Assembly (NCBI GenBank): GCA_910575155.1
Contig: CAJTDX010000027.1
Coordinates: 1-45,827, forward strand
Source: Lachnospiraceae bacterium
GTDB taxonomy: Bacteria; Bacillota; Clostridia; Lachnospirales; Lachnospiraceae
Direction of reading: 5' to 3'
DNA: 45,827 nucleotides
Within the stretch, counting starts at the first letter, position 1; each line of letters opens with the position of its first letter. The notes beneath the pieces are model-generated. The model saw nothing but the letters and a program-made list of their open reading frames with translations. It ran no database searches and was not told the DNA's origin. Below, in pieces: positions 16,950 through 26,800 of the stretch. The position numbers and the translations under genes are program-made.

Positions 16950-18440
16950 TTACGCTTCCAGATTGGTATAACCCATCAGACTGAAATCCACTTCCCTGGC
17001 CGCTTCTCTGCCTTCCCGGATTGCCCACACCACCAGAGACTGGCCTCTGCGCATATCTCCTGCCGCAAAGACATTTTTCACACTGGTATGATAATGCCCC
17101 TGCTCTGTCTGCACATTGGCGCGCTCGCTCAGGGATACATGGAAGGCGTCTGCAACATACTTCTCCGTACCCAGAAAACCAGCGGCAATCAAGACCAGAT
17201 CCGCGTCCATCTTACGTTCCGTTCCCGGAATCTCCGCCATCACCATGCGTCCGCTTTTCTCATCCCTCTTACTCTCCAGTTTCACAACGGTGAGGCCGCA
17301 GAGGCTTCCATTTTTATCCTTGAGAAATTCTTTTACTGTGGTCTGGTAAATTCTGGGGTCGCTGCCAAACACTGCAATGGCTTCCTGCTGGCCGTAATCT
17401 GTCTTGCAGACTCTGGGCCATTGGGGCCAGGGATTATCTTCGCTGCGCTCATCCGGCGCTTTGGGCATCATTTCAAGCTGTACCACCGAAGCGGCTCCGT
17501 GGCGGATTGCCGTTCCCACACAGTCATTTCCGGTATCGCCTCCGCCGATTACCACCACTTTTTTGCCCTTTGCCGAAATATATTTGTGATCTTTTAAATC
17601 ATCATCCAACAGACTTTTTGTGGTTGCCGCCAGAAAATCCACCGCAAAATAAATGTTTTTGGCATCTCTGCCGGGAACCTTGAGATCTCTGGGATTTTTT
17701 GCCCCGCAGGCAAGAATTACCCGGTCATATTCTTTCAGTAATTTCGATGATTTGAGATCTTTGCCCACATTCACGCCAGTGATAAATTCCACGCCCTCTT
17801 CCTTCATAATATTAATTTTACGTTCGATCACATGCTTTTCCAGCTTCATATTGGGAATCCCATACATCAGAAGCCCTCCCAGACGGTCGTCCCGCTCGTA
17901 CACAGTCACCATATGCCCCCGCTTGTTGAGCTGGTCTGCCGCTGCCAGTCCTGCGGGGCCGGAGCCGACGACCGCCACTTTTTTCCCGGTACGCACCCTG
18001 GGGGGATTTGCCCCGGCATATCCCTGCTCGTAGGCATATTCAATAATGCCAAATTCATTTTCCCTGACAGAGACGGCGTCGCCGTAATGGCTGCAGGTGC
18101 AGGCCGCCTCGCAGAGAGCGGGACATACCCTTGCGGTAAATTCCGGAAAATTATTGGTCTTCTTCAAGCGGCTGTATGCCTGCCGCCAGTTTCCCGTATA
18201 AATCAGGTCGTTCCACTCCGGCACCAGATTGTGCAGAGGACACCCGGACGTCATCCCCATAATGTCCATGCCTGACTGGCAGAACGGAACGCCGCACGCC
18301 ATGCAGCGGGCGCCCTGTCTGCGCTGTTCTTCCTGACTGAGAGGGGTGTGAAATTCGTTAAAATTCTGAATACGCTCTTTGGGCTGCGCCGCCTCTGCCG
18401 TCTGTCTTTTATATTCCATAAATCCTGTTGGTTTTCCCAT
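16950..18440 (-). CDS. gltD: Glutamate synthase (NADPH) small subunit
   Basis: A 496-residue flavoprotein that passes electrons from NADPH to the large subunit so that glutamine and 2-oxoglutarate give two glutamates. The N-terminus has cysteine clusters (CMACGVPFC and CPALCEAAC) for Fe-S centres, followed by a Rossmann FAD site [10 protein letters not shown] near residue 155 and an NADPH site GGGDTGND near 300. Length is normal. AAGGAGAG lies 7 bases before the ATG. It follows gltB on the same strand, but the gap of 298 bases is filled by a palindromic element, so its expression relative to gltB may be adjusted there. A strong terminator follows. Confidence 0.96.
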   Translation of the reverse strand: MGKPTGFMEYKRQTAEAAQPKERIQNFNEFHTPLSQEEQRRQGARCMACGVPFCQSGMDIMGMTSGCPLHNLVPEWNDLIYTGNWRQAYSRLKKTNNFPEFTARVCPALCEAACTCSHYGDAVSVRENEFGIIEYAYEQGYAGANPPRVRTGKKVAVVGSGPAGLAAADQLNKRGHMVTVYERDDRLGGLLMYGIPNMKLEKHVIERKINIMKEEGVEFITGVNVGKDLKSSKLLKEYDRVILACGAKNPRDLKVPGRDAKNIYFAVDFLAATTKSLLDDDLKDHKYISAKGKKVVVIGGGDTGNDCVGTAIRHGAASVVQLEMMPKAPDERSEDNPWPQWPRVCKTDYGQQEAIAVFGSDPRIYQTTVKEFLKDKNGSLCGLTVVKLESKRDEKSGRMVMAEIPGTERKMDADLVLIAAGFLGTEKYVADAFHVSLSERANVQTEQGHYHTSVKNVFAAGDMRRGQSLVVWAIREGREAAREVDFSLMGYTNLEA

Positions 18441-18490
18441 GACAAATCTCTCCTTAAATTCTTACTTTATTGCCCTTTTCCAGCGGCATC

Positions 18491-18649
18491 TGGTTTCTTG
18501 TCTCGTTGATATTTAGTGAAATCGCGCAGGATATTTGTTCATCTGCAAGGCGGATTTTCGACGGCGCAGCGGTGGCTACGGATAGAAAATCCAACACGGC
18601 AGATGGGCAAATAGACAAGTGAGTTTAGCTAATTATCAACAAGACACCA
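18491..18649. repeat. Nested palindromic element between gltB and gltD
   Basis: Three nested inverted pairs share one centre: outer arms 18491-18516 with 18629-18649 (with small gaps), middle arms 18532-18546 with 18599-18613 (13 of 15), and inner arms 18552-18559 with 18585-18592 (perfect). The whole could fold into one long hairpin. It has no open reading frame and no U-run at its end, so it is not an ordinary terminator. It resembles dispersed palindromic extragenic elements; dispersal cannot be tested within one window. Confidence 0.6.
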
Positions 18650-18650
18650 G

Positions 18651-18730
18651 TACATCGTTCGACAAATAACTGGATCAATCACTCAGAAAAGCAGGCAAGT
18701 GGTTGGTGTAGTTATTTGCGTAACGATGTA
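18651..18730. repeat. Second inverted repeat directly after gltB
   Basis: Twenty-base arms at 18651-18670 and 18711-18730 match except for three adjacent central bases. The hairpin begins 9 bases after the gltB stop codon in the minus-strand RNA. It may protect the gltB message 3' end or belong to the same mobile palindromic unit as the element beside it. Confidence 0.6.
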
Positions 18731-18738
18731 CCAGGTTT

Positions 18739-21700
18739 TTACGCCAGATTTGTACTGGCATAAAACGCCTCGATCTGCGCCTGTTCTGAGCTTAATCCTT
18801 TTTCTTCCATCTGCACAATGGCCATCATCATCCGGTTATAGTCATAAGGTACAATCTTCTTGAATTTAGGCAGATACTGGCTAAAATGATCCAGGATCTC
18901 CTTCCCTTTGCGGGAGTTGGTCAGCGCCACATGCTCTTTGATCATATCCTTTAATTCCATCACATCATATTTAGAGGTAATCTCCTGAGAAAATACCATT
19001 TCTTTGTTGATTCTGGTGTACAGGTCGCTGTCCTCGTCCAGTACATAGGCGATTCCGCCGCTCATACCCGCCGCAAAGTTTTTCCCGGTTTTCCCAAGAA
19101 CCGCCACCCTGCCTCCTGTCATATATTCACAGCCATGGTCGCCGACGCCCTCTACCACCGCGTTTGCTCCGGAATTACGTACGCAGAACCGTTCTCCGGC
19201 AACGCCGTTGATAAACGCCTTGCCGCTGGTAGCTCCATAAAGCGCCACATTTCCAATAATGATATTTTCATCCTGACGGTATTTCACTCCCGCCGGAGGA
19301 TAAACTACCAGCTTGCCGCCGGACAATCCTTTTCCAAAATAATCGTTGCTGTCTCCCACCAGTTCCAGGGTCAGCCCTTTGGGGATAAACGCTCCGAAAC
19401 TCTGTCCGCCGGCCCCGGTACACTTCACCAGGAAGGTGTCTTCTTCGAGACTGTCCACATACCGTCTGGTAATTTCAGAGCCGAACATTGTTCCGAACGC
19501 CCGGTCCGTATTGGTAACTTCCACATCAATGCTGCGTTTCTGTCCGCTTTCCAGGGCGGATTTCAACTGCTTTAACAGAATCTTCTCATCCTTGGATTTT
19601 TCCAGTTCAAAATCATAGACCTGTTTGGGGTCAAAAATTACCTTTTCCTTCGGCCCTGCAAATGGATTGTGCAAAATTGCGGACAAATCCAGTTCTTTTT
19701 CCCTGCCGCTTAAATCCTCGCGCACTTTCAGCAAATCGCTGCGCCCCACCAGCTCGTCTACTGTGCGGACGCCTAGTTTCGCCATATATTCCCGCAGTTC
19801 TTCCGCGATAAAGCGCATAAAGTTCACCACATATTGCGGCTTTCCTGCAAAACGTTTCCGCAATTCGGGATTCTGAGTGGCAATTCCTGCCGGACAGGTA
19901 TCCAGATGGCAGACACGCATCATTACGCAGCCCATAGTCACCAGAGGAGCCGTGGCAAATCCAAATTCTTCTGCCCCCAGCATGGCGGCAATCGCCACGT
20001 CGCGCCCGGTCATCAGTTTTCCGTCCGTCTCAATCCGCACTTTATTGCGCAGCCCGTTGCATATCAATGTCTGGTGCGTCTCGGAAAGACCTAATTCCCA
20101 GGGAAGTCCCGCATTATGAATGGAACTGCTGGGCGCCGCCCCGGTTCCGCCGTCATAGCCGGAAATCAGCACAACCTGCGCTCCAGCCTTTGCCACTCCG
20201 GCCGCAACTGTTCCCACGCCTGCCTCTGATACCAGTTTTACCGTTATTCTCGCCTGGCGGTTGGCATTTTTCAAATCATAAATCAACTGCTCCAAATCCT
20301 CTATGGAATAAATATCATGGTGCGGAGGCGGTGAAATCAAAGACACGCCCGGTGTGGACAGCCTGGTTCTGGCAATCCAGGGATATACTTTCTTTCCCGG
20401 AAGATGCCCGCCCTCTCCTGGCTTGGCTCCCTGAGCCATTTTGATCTGTATCTCTTTGGCGCTCACCAGATACTGGCTGGTAACTCCAAACCGGCCGGAG
20501 GCCACCTGTTTGATGGCGGAACAACGGTTTAAGCCGTCTCTGCCTGTCACCAGACGCTCCGGATTTTCTCCGCCCTCTCCGCTGTTCGATTTTCCATGAA
20601 GACGGTTCATAGCGATGGCAAGCGTCTCATGCGCTTCCTGAGAAATCGAGCCATAAGACATCGCTCCTGTCTTAAAACGCGTCACAATAGAATCCACACT
20701 CTCCACTTCTTCCAGTGGAACGCCTTTTTTGGGGAAAGCAAATGCCATCATGCCGCGAAGATTGGCATTTTTCTCCTGCGCGTCCGCCGCCTGGGTATAT
20801 TGTTTGAAGAGCTGGTAATCCCCTCTTTTTGTGGATTCCTGAAGAAGATGAATCGTCAGCGGATTATAGAGATGGCTGTCGGCGCCGCTGCGCATCTTAT
20901 GACGTCCCCGGCTCTCCAGCGTCAGGTCTGTCTCCAGTCCCAGAGGATCGTAGGCGCTGGAATGCAGAGCGTCCACATCTTCCTCAATATCTTTTAAGGT
21001 AATGCCCCCGATACGGCTTACCGTATTCGTAAAATATTTCTCAATCACTTCTGCGCTGATTCCAATTGCCTCAAAAATCTTGGCTCCCTGATAAGACTGA
21101 ATAGTGGAAATTCCCATTTTTGCGGCAATCTTTACAATACCGTGAAGGATCGCGTCATTGTAGTCCGCTACCGCCGCGTAATAATCTTTATCCAGCATGT
21201 GTTCGTCAATCAGCTGCTTTACCGTATCCTGTGCCAGATAAGGGTTGATGGCGCAGGCGCCATAACCTAAAAGGGTCGCAAAATGATGCACTTCCCTTGG
21301 TTCCCCGGACTCCAGTATCATTGCCAGAGCCGTGCGCTTCTTGGTCTTAATCAGATACTGCTGCAAAGCTGACACAGCAAGAAGGGAGGGAATCGGCACA
21401 TGGTTTTCATCCACACTCCGGTCTGATAAAATCAGGATATTCGCCCCATCGCGGTACGCCCGGTCTGCTTCCACAAATAAGCGGTCAATGGCTTTTTCAA
21501 GGCTGGTGTTTTTATAATAGGTAATGGGAATTTCTACTACATGAAATCCCTCTGCCTTCATGGCTTTGATTTTCATTAAATCCGTGTTGGTAAGAATCGG
21601 GTTATCCACCTTCAATACCTGGCAGTTCTGGGGTTTTTCTTCCAGCAGGTTGCCGTCTTCTCCAATATACACGGTGGTGCTGGTCACTACTTCCTCCCGG

Positions 21701-23283
21701 ATGGAATCTATGGGCGGATTCGTTACCTGAGCAAATTTTTGCTTAAAATAATTGAATAAGGGCTGATGATCTCCTGCCAGCGCCGCCAGAGGGGTATCAA
21801 TCCCCATGGCCGCCGTCGCCTCCCCGCCGTTTTTCGCCATGGGAAGTATGGACTCTTTTAAAGATTCATACGTGTAGCCAAAGGTTTTCTGCAGTCTCCG
21901 CCGCTCTTTTTCCTGATATTCCGGTACCCGCTGATTGGGTATTTTCAACTCTGAGAGCTTGATTAAATGGCGGTCCAGCCATTCTCCATAAGGCTGCCTG
22001 CCAGCATATTTTTCTTTTAACTCATCGTCGTCAATCACTCTTCCCTGAACCGTGTCCACCAAAAGCATTTTCCCGGGACGAAGCCGCTCTTTCGTCACAA
22101 TCTTCGCAGGCGGGATATCGAGTACTCCCACTTCCGAGGACAAAATCAGGTAATCATCCTCCGTGATATAATAACGGGAGGGACGCAGGCCATTGCGGTC
22201 CAGAACAGCCCCTAAAATATCTCCGTCGCTGAACAAGATAGACGCCGGGCCGTCCCAGGGTTCCATCATGGTAGCGTAATACTGATAAAAATCCTTTTTC
22301 TTCTGGCTCATAATCTGGTTATTCGCCCAGGGTTCCGGAATGGTAATCATAACCGCCAGAGGAAGATCCATGCCGCTCATCACCAGAAATTCCAGGGTAT
22401 TATCCAGTCTGGCAGAATCAGAACCTTCCGCATTGACTACCGGAAGCACTTTCTGCAGTTCTCCCCGCAGATGTTCCGATTCCATAGTCTCCTCTCTGGC
22501 AAGCATTTTGTCCGCATTTCCGCGAATGGTATTGATTTCTCCGTTATGCACAATGAAACGGTTGGGATGCGCGCGTTCCCAGCTTGGGTTGGTATTGGTG
22601 GAAAATCGGGAATGCACGGTTGCAATCGCTGATTCGTAGTCCTGATCCTGCAAATCTTCAAAAAACTGGCGAAGCTGCTCTACCAGAAACATTCCCTTGT
22701 ATACAATGGTGCGGCTGGAAAGGGAAACCACGTACGTATCGTCGCTGGACTGCTCAAACACCCGCCGCGCCACATACAGCCTCCGGTCAAAGTCCAGCCC
22801 TCTGTTTACATTCTCAGGGCGTTTTATAAATGCCTGCATAATACAGGGCATACAGTCCACGGCCTTTTTACCCAATTTTTCAGGGACAACAGGTACCTGC
22901 CGCCATCCCAGAAATTCCATGCCTTCTTTGCTGATAATCACTTCAAACATTTTCTTTGCCTGATTGCGTTTCAGCTCGTCCTGAGAGAAGAAAAACATTC
23001 CCACGCCGTAATCCCGCTCTTCTCCCAGAGTAATTCCAGCCGCTTTTGCCGCTTTCTGGAAGAATTTATGGGAAATCTGCAGAAGGATTCCCACGCCGTC
23101 TCCGGTCTTGCCTTCTGCGTCTTTTCCAGCTCTGTGCTTTAAGTTTTCTACAATCTTCAATGCATTTTCCACTGTACTATGGGTTTTAATTCCTTTCATA
23201 TTCACCACTGCACCAATTCCGCAGTTATCATGTTCAAATTGCGGATCATACAGTCCCATTGCTGTTCTTTTCGTTTCCTGCAT
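18739..23283 (-). CDS. gltB: Glutamate synthase large subunit
   Basis: A 1514-residue enzyme that takes the amide of glutamine and makes glutamate from 2-oxoglutarate. A short propeptide is expected to be removed before the catalytic Cys21 in NCGIG. Then come the class II glutamine amidotransferase (to about 430), a central domain, an FMN domain (about 820-1200) with 3Fe-4S cysteines 1119, 1125 and 1130, and a glycine-rich beta-helix domain to the end. Length is typical. GGGAGGG lies 6 bases before the ATG, and a good promoter with two upstream palindromes precedes the gene. Together with gltD it forms the NADPH-dependent enzyme used for ammonia assimilation when nitrogen is scarce. Confidence 0.97.
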   Translation of the reverse strand: MQETKRTAMGLYDPQFEHDNCGIGAVVNMKGIKTHSTVENALKIVENLKHRAGKDAEGKTGDGVGILLQISHKFFQKAAKAAGITLGEERDYGVGMFFFSQDELKRNQAKKMFEVIISKEGMEFLGWRQVPVVPEKLGKKAVDCMPCIMQAFIKRPENVNRGLDFDRRLYVARRVFEQSSDDTYVVSLSSRTIVYKGMFLVEQLRQFFEDLQDQDYESAIATVHSRFSTNTNPSWERAHPNRFIVHNGEINTIRGNADKMLAREETMESEHLRGELQKVLPVVNAEGSDSARLDNTLEFLVMSGMDLPLAVMITIPEPWANNQIMSQKKKDFYQYYATMMEPWDGPASILFSDGDILGAVLDRNGLRPSRYYITEDDYLILSSEVGVLDIPPAKIVTKERLRPGKMLLVDTVQGRVIDDDELKEKYAGRQPYGEWLDRHLIKLSELKIPNQRVPEYQEKERRRLQKTFGYTYESLKESILPMAKNGGEATAAMGIDTPLAALAGDHQPLFNYFKQKFAQVTNPPIDSIREEVVTSTTVYIGEDGNLLEEKPQNCQVLKVDNPILTNTDLMKIKAMKAEGFHVVEIPITYYKNTSLEKAIDRLFVEADRAYRDGANILILSDRSVDENHVPIPSLLAVSALQQYLIKTKKRTALAMILESGEPREVHHFATLLGYGACAINPYLAQDTVKQLIDEHMLDKDYYAAVADYNDAILHGIVKIAAKMGISTIQSYQGAKIFEAIGISAEVIEKYFTNTVSRIGGITLKDIEEDVDALHSSAYDPLGLETDLTLESRGRHKMRSGADSHLYNPLTIHLLQESTKRGDYQLFKQYTQAADAQEKNANLRGMMAFAFPKKGVPLEEVESVDSIVTRFKTGAMSYGSISQEAHETLAIAMNRLHGKSNSGEGGENPERLVTGRDGLNRCSAIKQVASGRFGVTSQYLVSAKEIQIKMAQGAKPGEGGHLPGKKVYPWIARTRLSTPGVSLISPPPHHDIYSIEDLEQLIYDLKNANRQARITVKLVSEAGVGTVAAGVAKAGAQVVLISGYDGGTGAAPSSSIHNAGLPWELGLSETHQTLICNGLRNKVRIETDGKLMTGRDVAIAAMLGAEEFGFATAPLVTMGCVMMRVCHLDTCPAGIATQNPELRKRFAGKPQYVVNFMRFIAEELREYMAKLGVRTVDELVGRSDLLKVREDLSGREKELDLSAILHNPFAGPKEKVIFDPKQVYDFELEKSKDEKILLKQLKSALESGQKRSIDVEVTNTDRAFGTMFGSEITRRYVDSLEEDTFLVKCTGAGGQSFGAFIPKGLTLELVGDSNDYFGKGLSGGKLVVYPPAGVKYRQDENIIIGNVALYGATSGKAFINGVAGERFCVRNSGANAVVEGVGDHGCEYMTGGRVAVLGKTGKNFAAGMSGGIAYVLDEDSDLYTRINKEMVFSQEITSKYDVMELKDMIKEHVALTNSRKGKEILDHFSQYLPKFKKIVPYDYNRMMMAIVQMEEKGLSSEQAQIEAFYASTNLA

Positions 23284-23339
23284 CTCTTTCCCTCCCTGTT
23301 TTTACCACTTTGCTATGGTGAAGTGTTTCTCTGCAAATA

Positions 23340-23368
23340 ACTATACACCTCTTTTTCTCTCTTGTAAA
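23340..23368 (-). promoter_or_regulatory. Promoter of gltB
   Basis: On the minus strand TTTACA at 23368-23363, a 17-base spacer and TATAGT at 23345-23340. It lies about 60 bases before the gltB start. Both hexamers are imperfect, as expected for a promoter that needs an activator, and candidate sites lie upstream. Confidence 0.65.
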
Positions 23369-23385
23369 CCACTTTTTTCTTATTA

Positions 23386-23437
23386 TTGTCTGATAATTTG
23401 AATATATTGTTATTTTATTATATTTTATCAGATAATT
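23386..23437 (-). promoter_or_regulatory. Two repeated palindromes upstream of the gltB promoter
   Basis: TTGTCTGATAATT (23386-23398) and TTATCAGATAATT (23425-23437) are two copies of one motif; the second contains a perfect 11-base palindrome. Their spacing is 39 bases, close to four helical turns, so a regulator could bind both on the same face. They lie 18 and 57 bases upstream of the -35 element, the usual place for an activator. No regulator gene is adjacent. Functional role is inferred. Confidence 0.45.
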
Positions 23438-23621
23438 TATATTTATTTTTTCTTAAAACCGCCATTTTTAATACAATTTTAAGATTGTTTTCCAGAATTT
23501 TTCTTGTAAATTTCCGCGTCATTTTCAGTCTCTGTTTCATTATCCGGAAATTGTATCAATTGTCTGTTTACAGGTATTAAGAATTTTACAAACTATTCCA
23601 GGGTACAAATGAACAAAGAAT

Positions 23622-23686
23622 CCTGCTCTGCAGGTTTCTCCGCCTGCGGCGGGGCGCTTTAGCGGCATATTTCTGTTCCGCCGCAG
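23622..23686. other. Untranslated stretch with two GC-rich hairpins
   Basis: The 543-base gap between the GH3 gene and gltB holds no gene. Besides the gltB promoter and the GH3 terminator it has a small hairpin CCTGC-TCT-GCAGG (23622-23634) and a perfect 9-pair stem CTGCGGCGG / CCGCCGCAG (23644-23652 with 23678-23686) whose loop carries CGC-TTTA-GCG. Role unknown; they may be a second termination signal. Confidence 0.5.
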
Positions 23687-23731
23687 TGCGATCATTGTTT
23701 TTTATTTTATAGGGAATCCGAAGGAATTTCC

Positions 23732-23775
23732 TAATAAAATAAAGAACAGACAGAGACGCCCGTTGTCTCTGTCTG
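23732..23775 (-). terminator. Terminator of the GH3 glycosidase gene
   Basis: On the minus strand a perfect 11-pair stem (CAGACAGAGAC with GTCTCTGTCTG, 23775-23765 and 23757-23747) with a 7-base loop is followed by UUCUUUAUUUUAUU. It lies about 50 bases after the stop codon of the GH3 gene. Confidence 0.85.
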
Positions 23776-23826
23776 CCCTGTACCGGACGGTCGGTTTCCC
23801 GCCAGTCCCTGCAAAAACTTACAGAA

Positions 23827-26800
23827 TTATTTCACTTTAATTTTCTTTTTCGCACTGTAAGAGCCGTACACAGTATTGTCCTTAACATTTTTGTAAGCGC
23901 GGACTCTCACATAATAAGTTTTACCGCTCTTTAATTTCTTCAAAGTAAGTTTGCTTTTATTTCCTTTTACGGTCTTTGTCTCAGCGCTGTTCATATTTTT
24001 CTTCAAAGAATACTGAACCTCATAACCGCTTACGCCCTTCTGGGTCTTCCAGGAAATCAGAAGCTGCTTTTTCGCCTTACTCTTCGGTTTATTCTGCGTT
24101 ACCTTTTTCACACTTGCAGATTGCTGTGAACTCTTTAACTTATTATACTCTTCCTGTACCTTCTTCAGTTCCTCCTGAGCCTTCTTCAATGCCGCGTCAG
24201 AATTTTCCTTTCCGGTCTGTGAATCTTTCAGCTCTGTTTTTGCTGTTTCCAGCTCTTTCTTGATGGTATTGAGCGTCTGCTGCAATTCCGTTTTTACTTT
24301 GTCCAGCTCTTTTTTCGAAGCCTCTTTTAACTCATCAAGCTGTTCTTTTACCTCTCCAAGCTCCTGTACTGCCTGATCTACTGTTTTCTGAGCGTCATCC
24401 ACTTTAACTTCAACTGTCTTATTCAGTTTCAGATCATCGGAAGCTGCGCCTAAATATATTGTACGCTCCTGCTCTGCCACAGTCCATTTGTCTTTTGTTC
24501 CATCGCTGCGTATGTTCAGTTTTTCGAGATTCGTATTCCAATAAGAAAGAGAACGTTCTGATACATGGATGGTTACTTTTCTTGTCTCGCCCGGCTGTAT
24601 ATTCTTTACTTTCTGATAACCTGCAAGCTGATATTTGGAACTCTGAATGCCCTCCGGAAGATTCTTTGCGGCTCCAAGATAAACCTGCGCCACTTCACTT
24701 CCTGCCACGCTTCCTGTATTCTTCAGGTTAAATGTCACATCATAGCCAACTCTTTCTCCGTTCTTTCTGCTTTCTGTCACTTTCATGTCACTGTAATCGA
24801 ACGTCGTATAAGAAAGTCCATGACCGAAATCAAACTGCGGTTCCACGTTGTTTTCATCATACCAGCGATATCCTGTATTGATACCTTCAGAGAAGGTCGT
24901 CGTATTGGGACCGCCGCCAAATCCAGGCATTCCTCCTGGGCCATCGCCGGGAGTGTCGGACTCATCGCCTTTCCAGTTATCCTCTGCCTCAAACTGATTC
25001 CACAGTTCATCAGAGTATGTAATCAGGGTGTCTGTATCTTTTTTGGGAATGGTGTAAGCAAGCTTTCCACTCGGGTTCACTGCTCCGGTTAAAATTTCTG
25101 CTGTTGCCACGCCGCCGCGCTGTCCCGGATAATACATCTCCAGTATAGCGTCCACATCGTTAATCCAGTTCTCCATAACAACTGCGGAATCATTGTTCAA
25201 TACAACCACAGCTTTATGACCTGCATCGTGAGCTGCTTTTGCAACGTCTTTAATCATCTTTTCCTGGTCGCTGCTTAGTTTCAAAGTAACTGCTGTTCTG
25301 TCATCGCCTTGGGGGTCGCTTACTTTTGCATAAGCAAAGATTACTGTCGTATCATTGTTCTTTGCGGCATTAATTGCATTATCCACATTTGCCTTTTTCT
25401 GGCTTGGAGTTACCCATGCCAGTCCCACCTGCATATCCTTGCCTTCAATACGAGGCATTTTCTGCACCTGGCCTGACCATGAATTCACTGCTTCTCCATC
25501 AGCATTCATAGAAGCAAGAAGGATTTTATAACGTTTGCCCTTCTTAAGGGTTACGGCTGCTGCAGAAAGATTTTCTCCCGTTTCGGATGGAATTGTACCG
25601 CCGTAATACTGGGTTCCCTGATTCGCGCTTGCGCCTGAGGCTGAGCCAATGCTCTTCCAGCCGCTCTCTTCTTCTGCAGATTCCTCATAAACCGCCATAG
25701 CCGCTCTTGCGCCCATGCTCTGCAGAATAATGCTGTAATCGCCGTCCTCCGGAGCTTCGAGATAAGTCTCCCATGTATATGCCGGATTATCCGTGTAAGG
25801 AAATGCGTTTCCATCTTTGGCATTTACATAGTTTTTGGATTTCGTGTTAAAATCAATGATGTTATCCACCTGGCAGAGATCCCCGATTTCATGACCTTCC
25901 ATTGCATATTGGGGAACATTGTTGCTGACAAACTGTCCCTGTACAACACCGCCGGTTTCTTCACTCTGTCCTGTTCCATAGGTACGCTGTGCGCCATGGT
26001 CATTTCCATCTTTTGTCGTATAGAGATGATCTGTTGGGATAATCGTTCCAGTCAGATCGTCATAAACCTGTCCTTCTACCTTGTCTTCCCCTAAAAGTCT
26101 GCGCAGTTCTTCATAAGGACTTGTCATAGCGCTGACCGCGCCGTATGAACGCTCGCCGCCAATACCCGGGATCAGGGTCATACCGTTCACGCCCACAACC
26201 GCAACGCTCTTTTCGCCTGACAGCGGAAGCGCATTATTTTCGTTCTTTAAAAGAACGCCTCCCTGTTCTGCGACTTCCTGAACCGTTGCATTGCTTTCTT
26301 CATAGAGAGCTGCCAGGGCTTCATTATTTGTACCTGGCTGGATCAGCTCTGTCCGTCCCTCTTCTTTATTTAATAATTTTCCATCAGAATCAATTGCAAC
26401 CCATGTCAGATAACCGCCTTTTCCGTATGCCCGTAAAATACGGCTTACGGCCTCATTTACTGTCTCGTCCGCCTCAGCCTGCGTCATGTTACCGGCCGCC
26501 ACCTGTTTATCTGTGCTTTCCTTGTTGTTCTTGCTGAGACTGGGCATTTCGATATCAGTTCCTTTGTTCAGGGTGTAGCCGTCATTTCCGCCCCAGTCTG
26601 TAATGGTAAAATAGTCGTATCCCCACATTTCACGCAAAACATCCTGCTGCAGATAGGTATGAGCGGAAGCCATCGTACCATTGATTGCATTATAGGAAGA
26701 CATCAGTCCCAATGCGCCGCCTTCTTTAATTGCAGATTCAAATCCCGGAAGATATGTCTCATGCAGCGCCTGCTCGGAAACTTTTACATTTGTGCTTGTT

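Noticed and set aside
23644-23710. A plus-strand Rho-independent terminator from the GC-rich stem
   Set aside because: The T-run begins 10 or more bases after the stem, and no plus-strand gene ends nearby.
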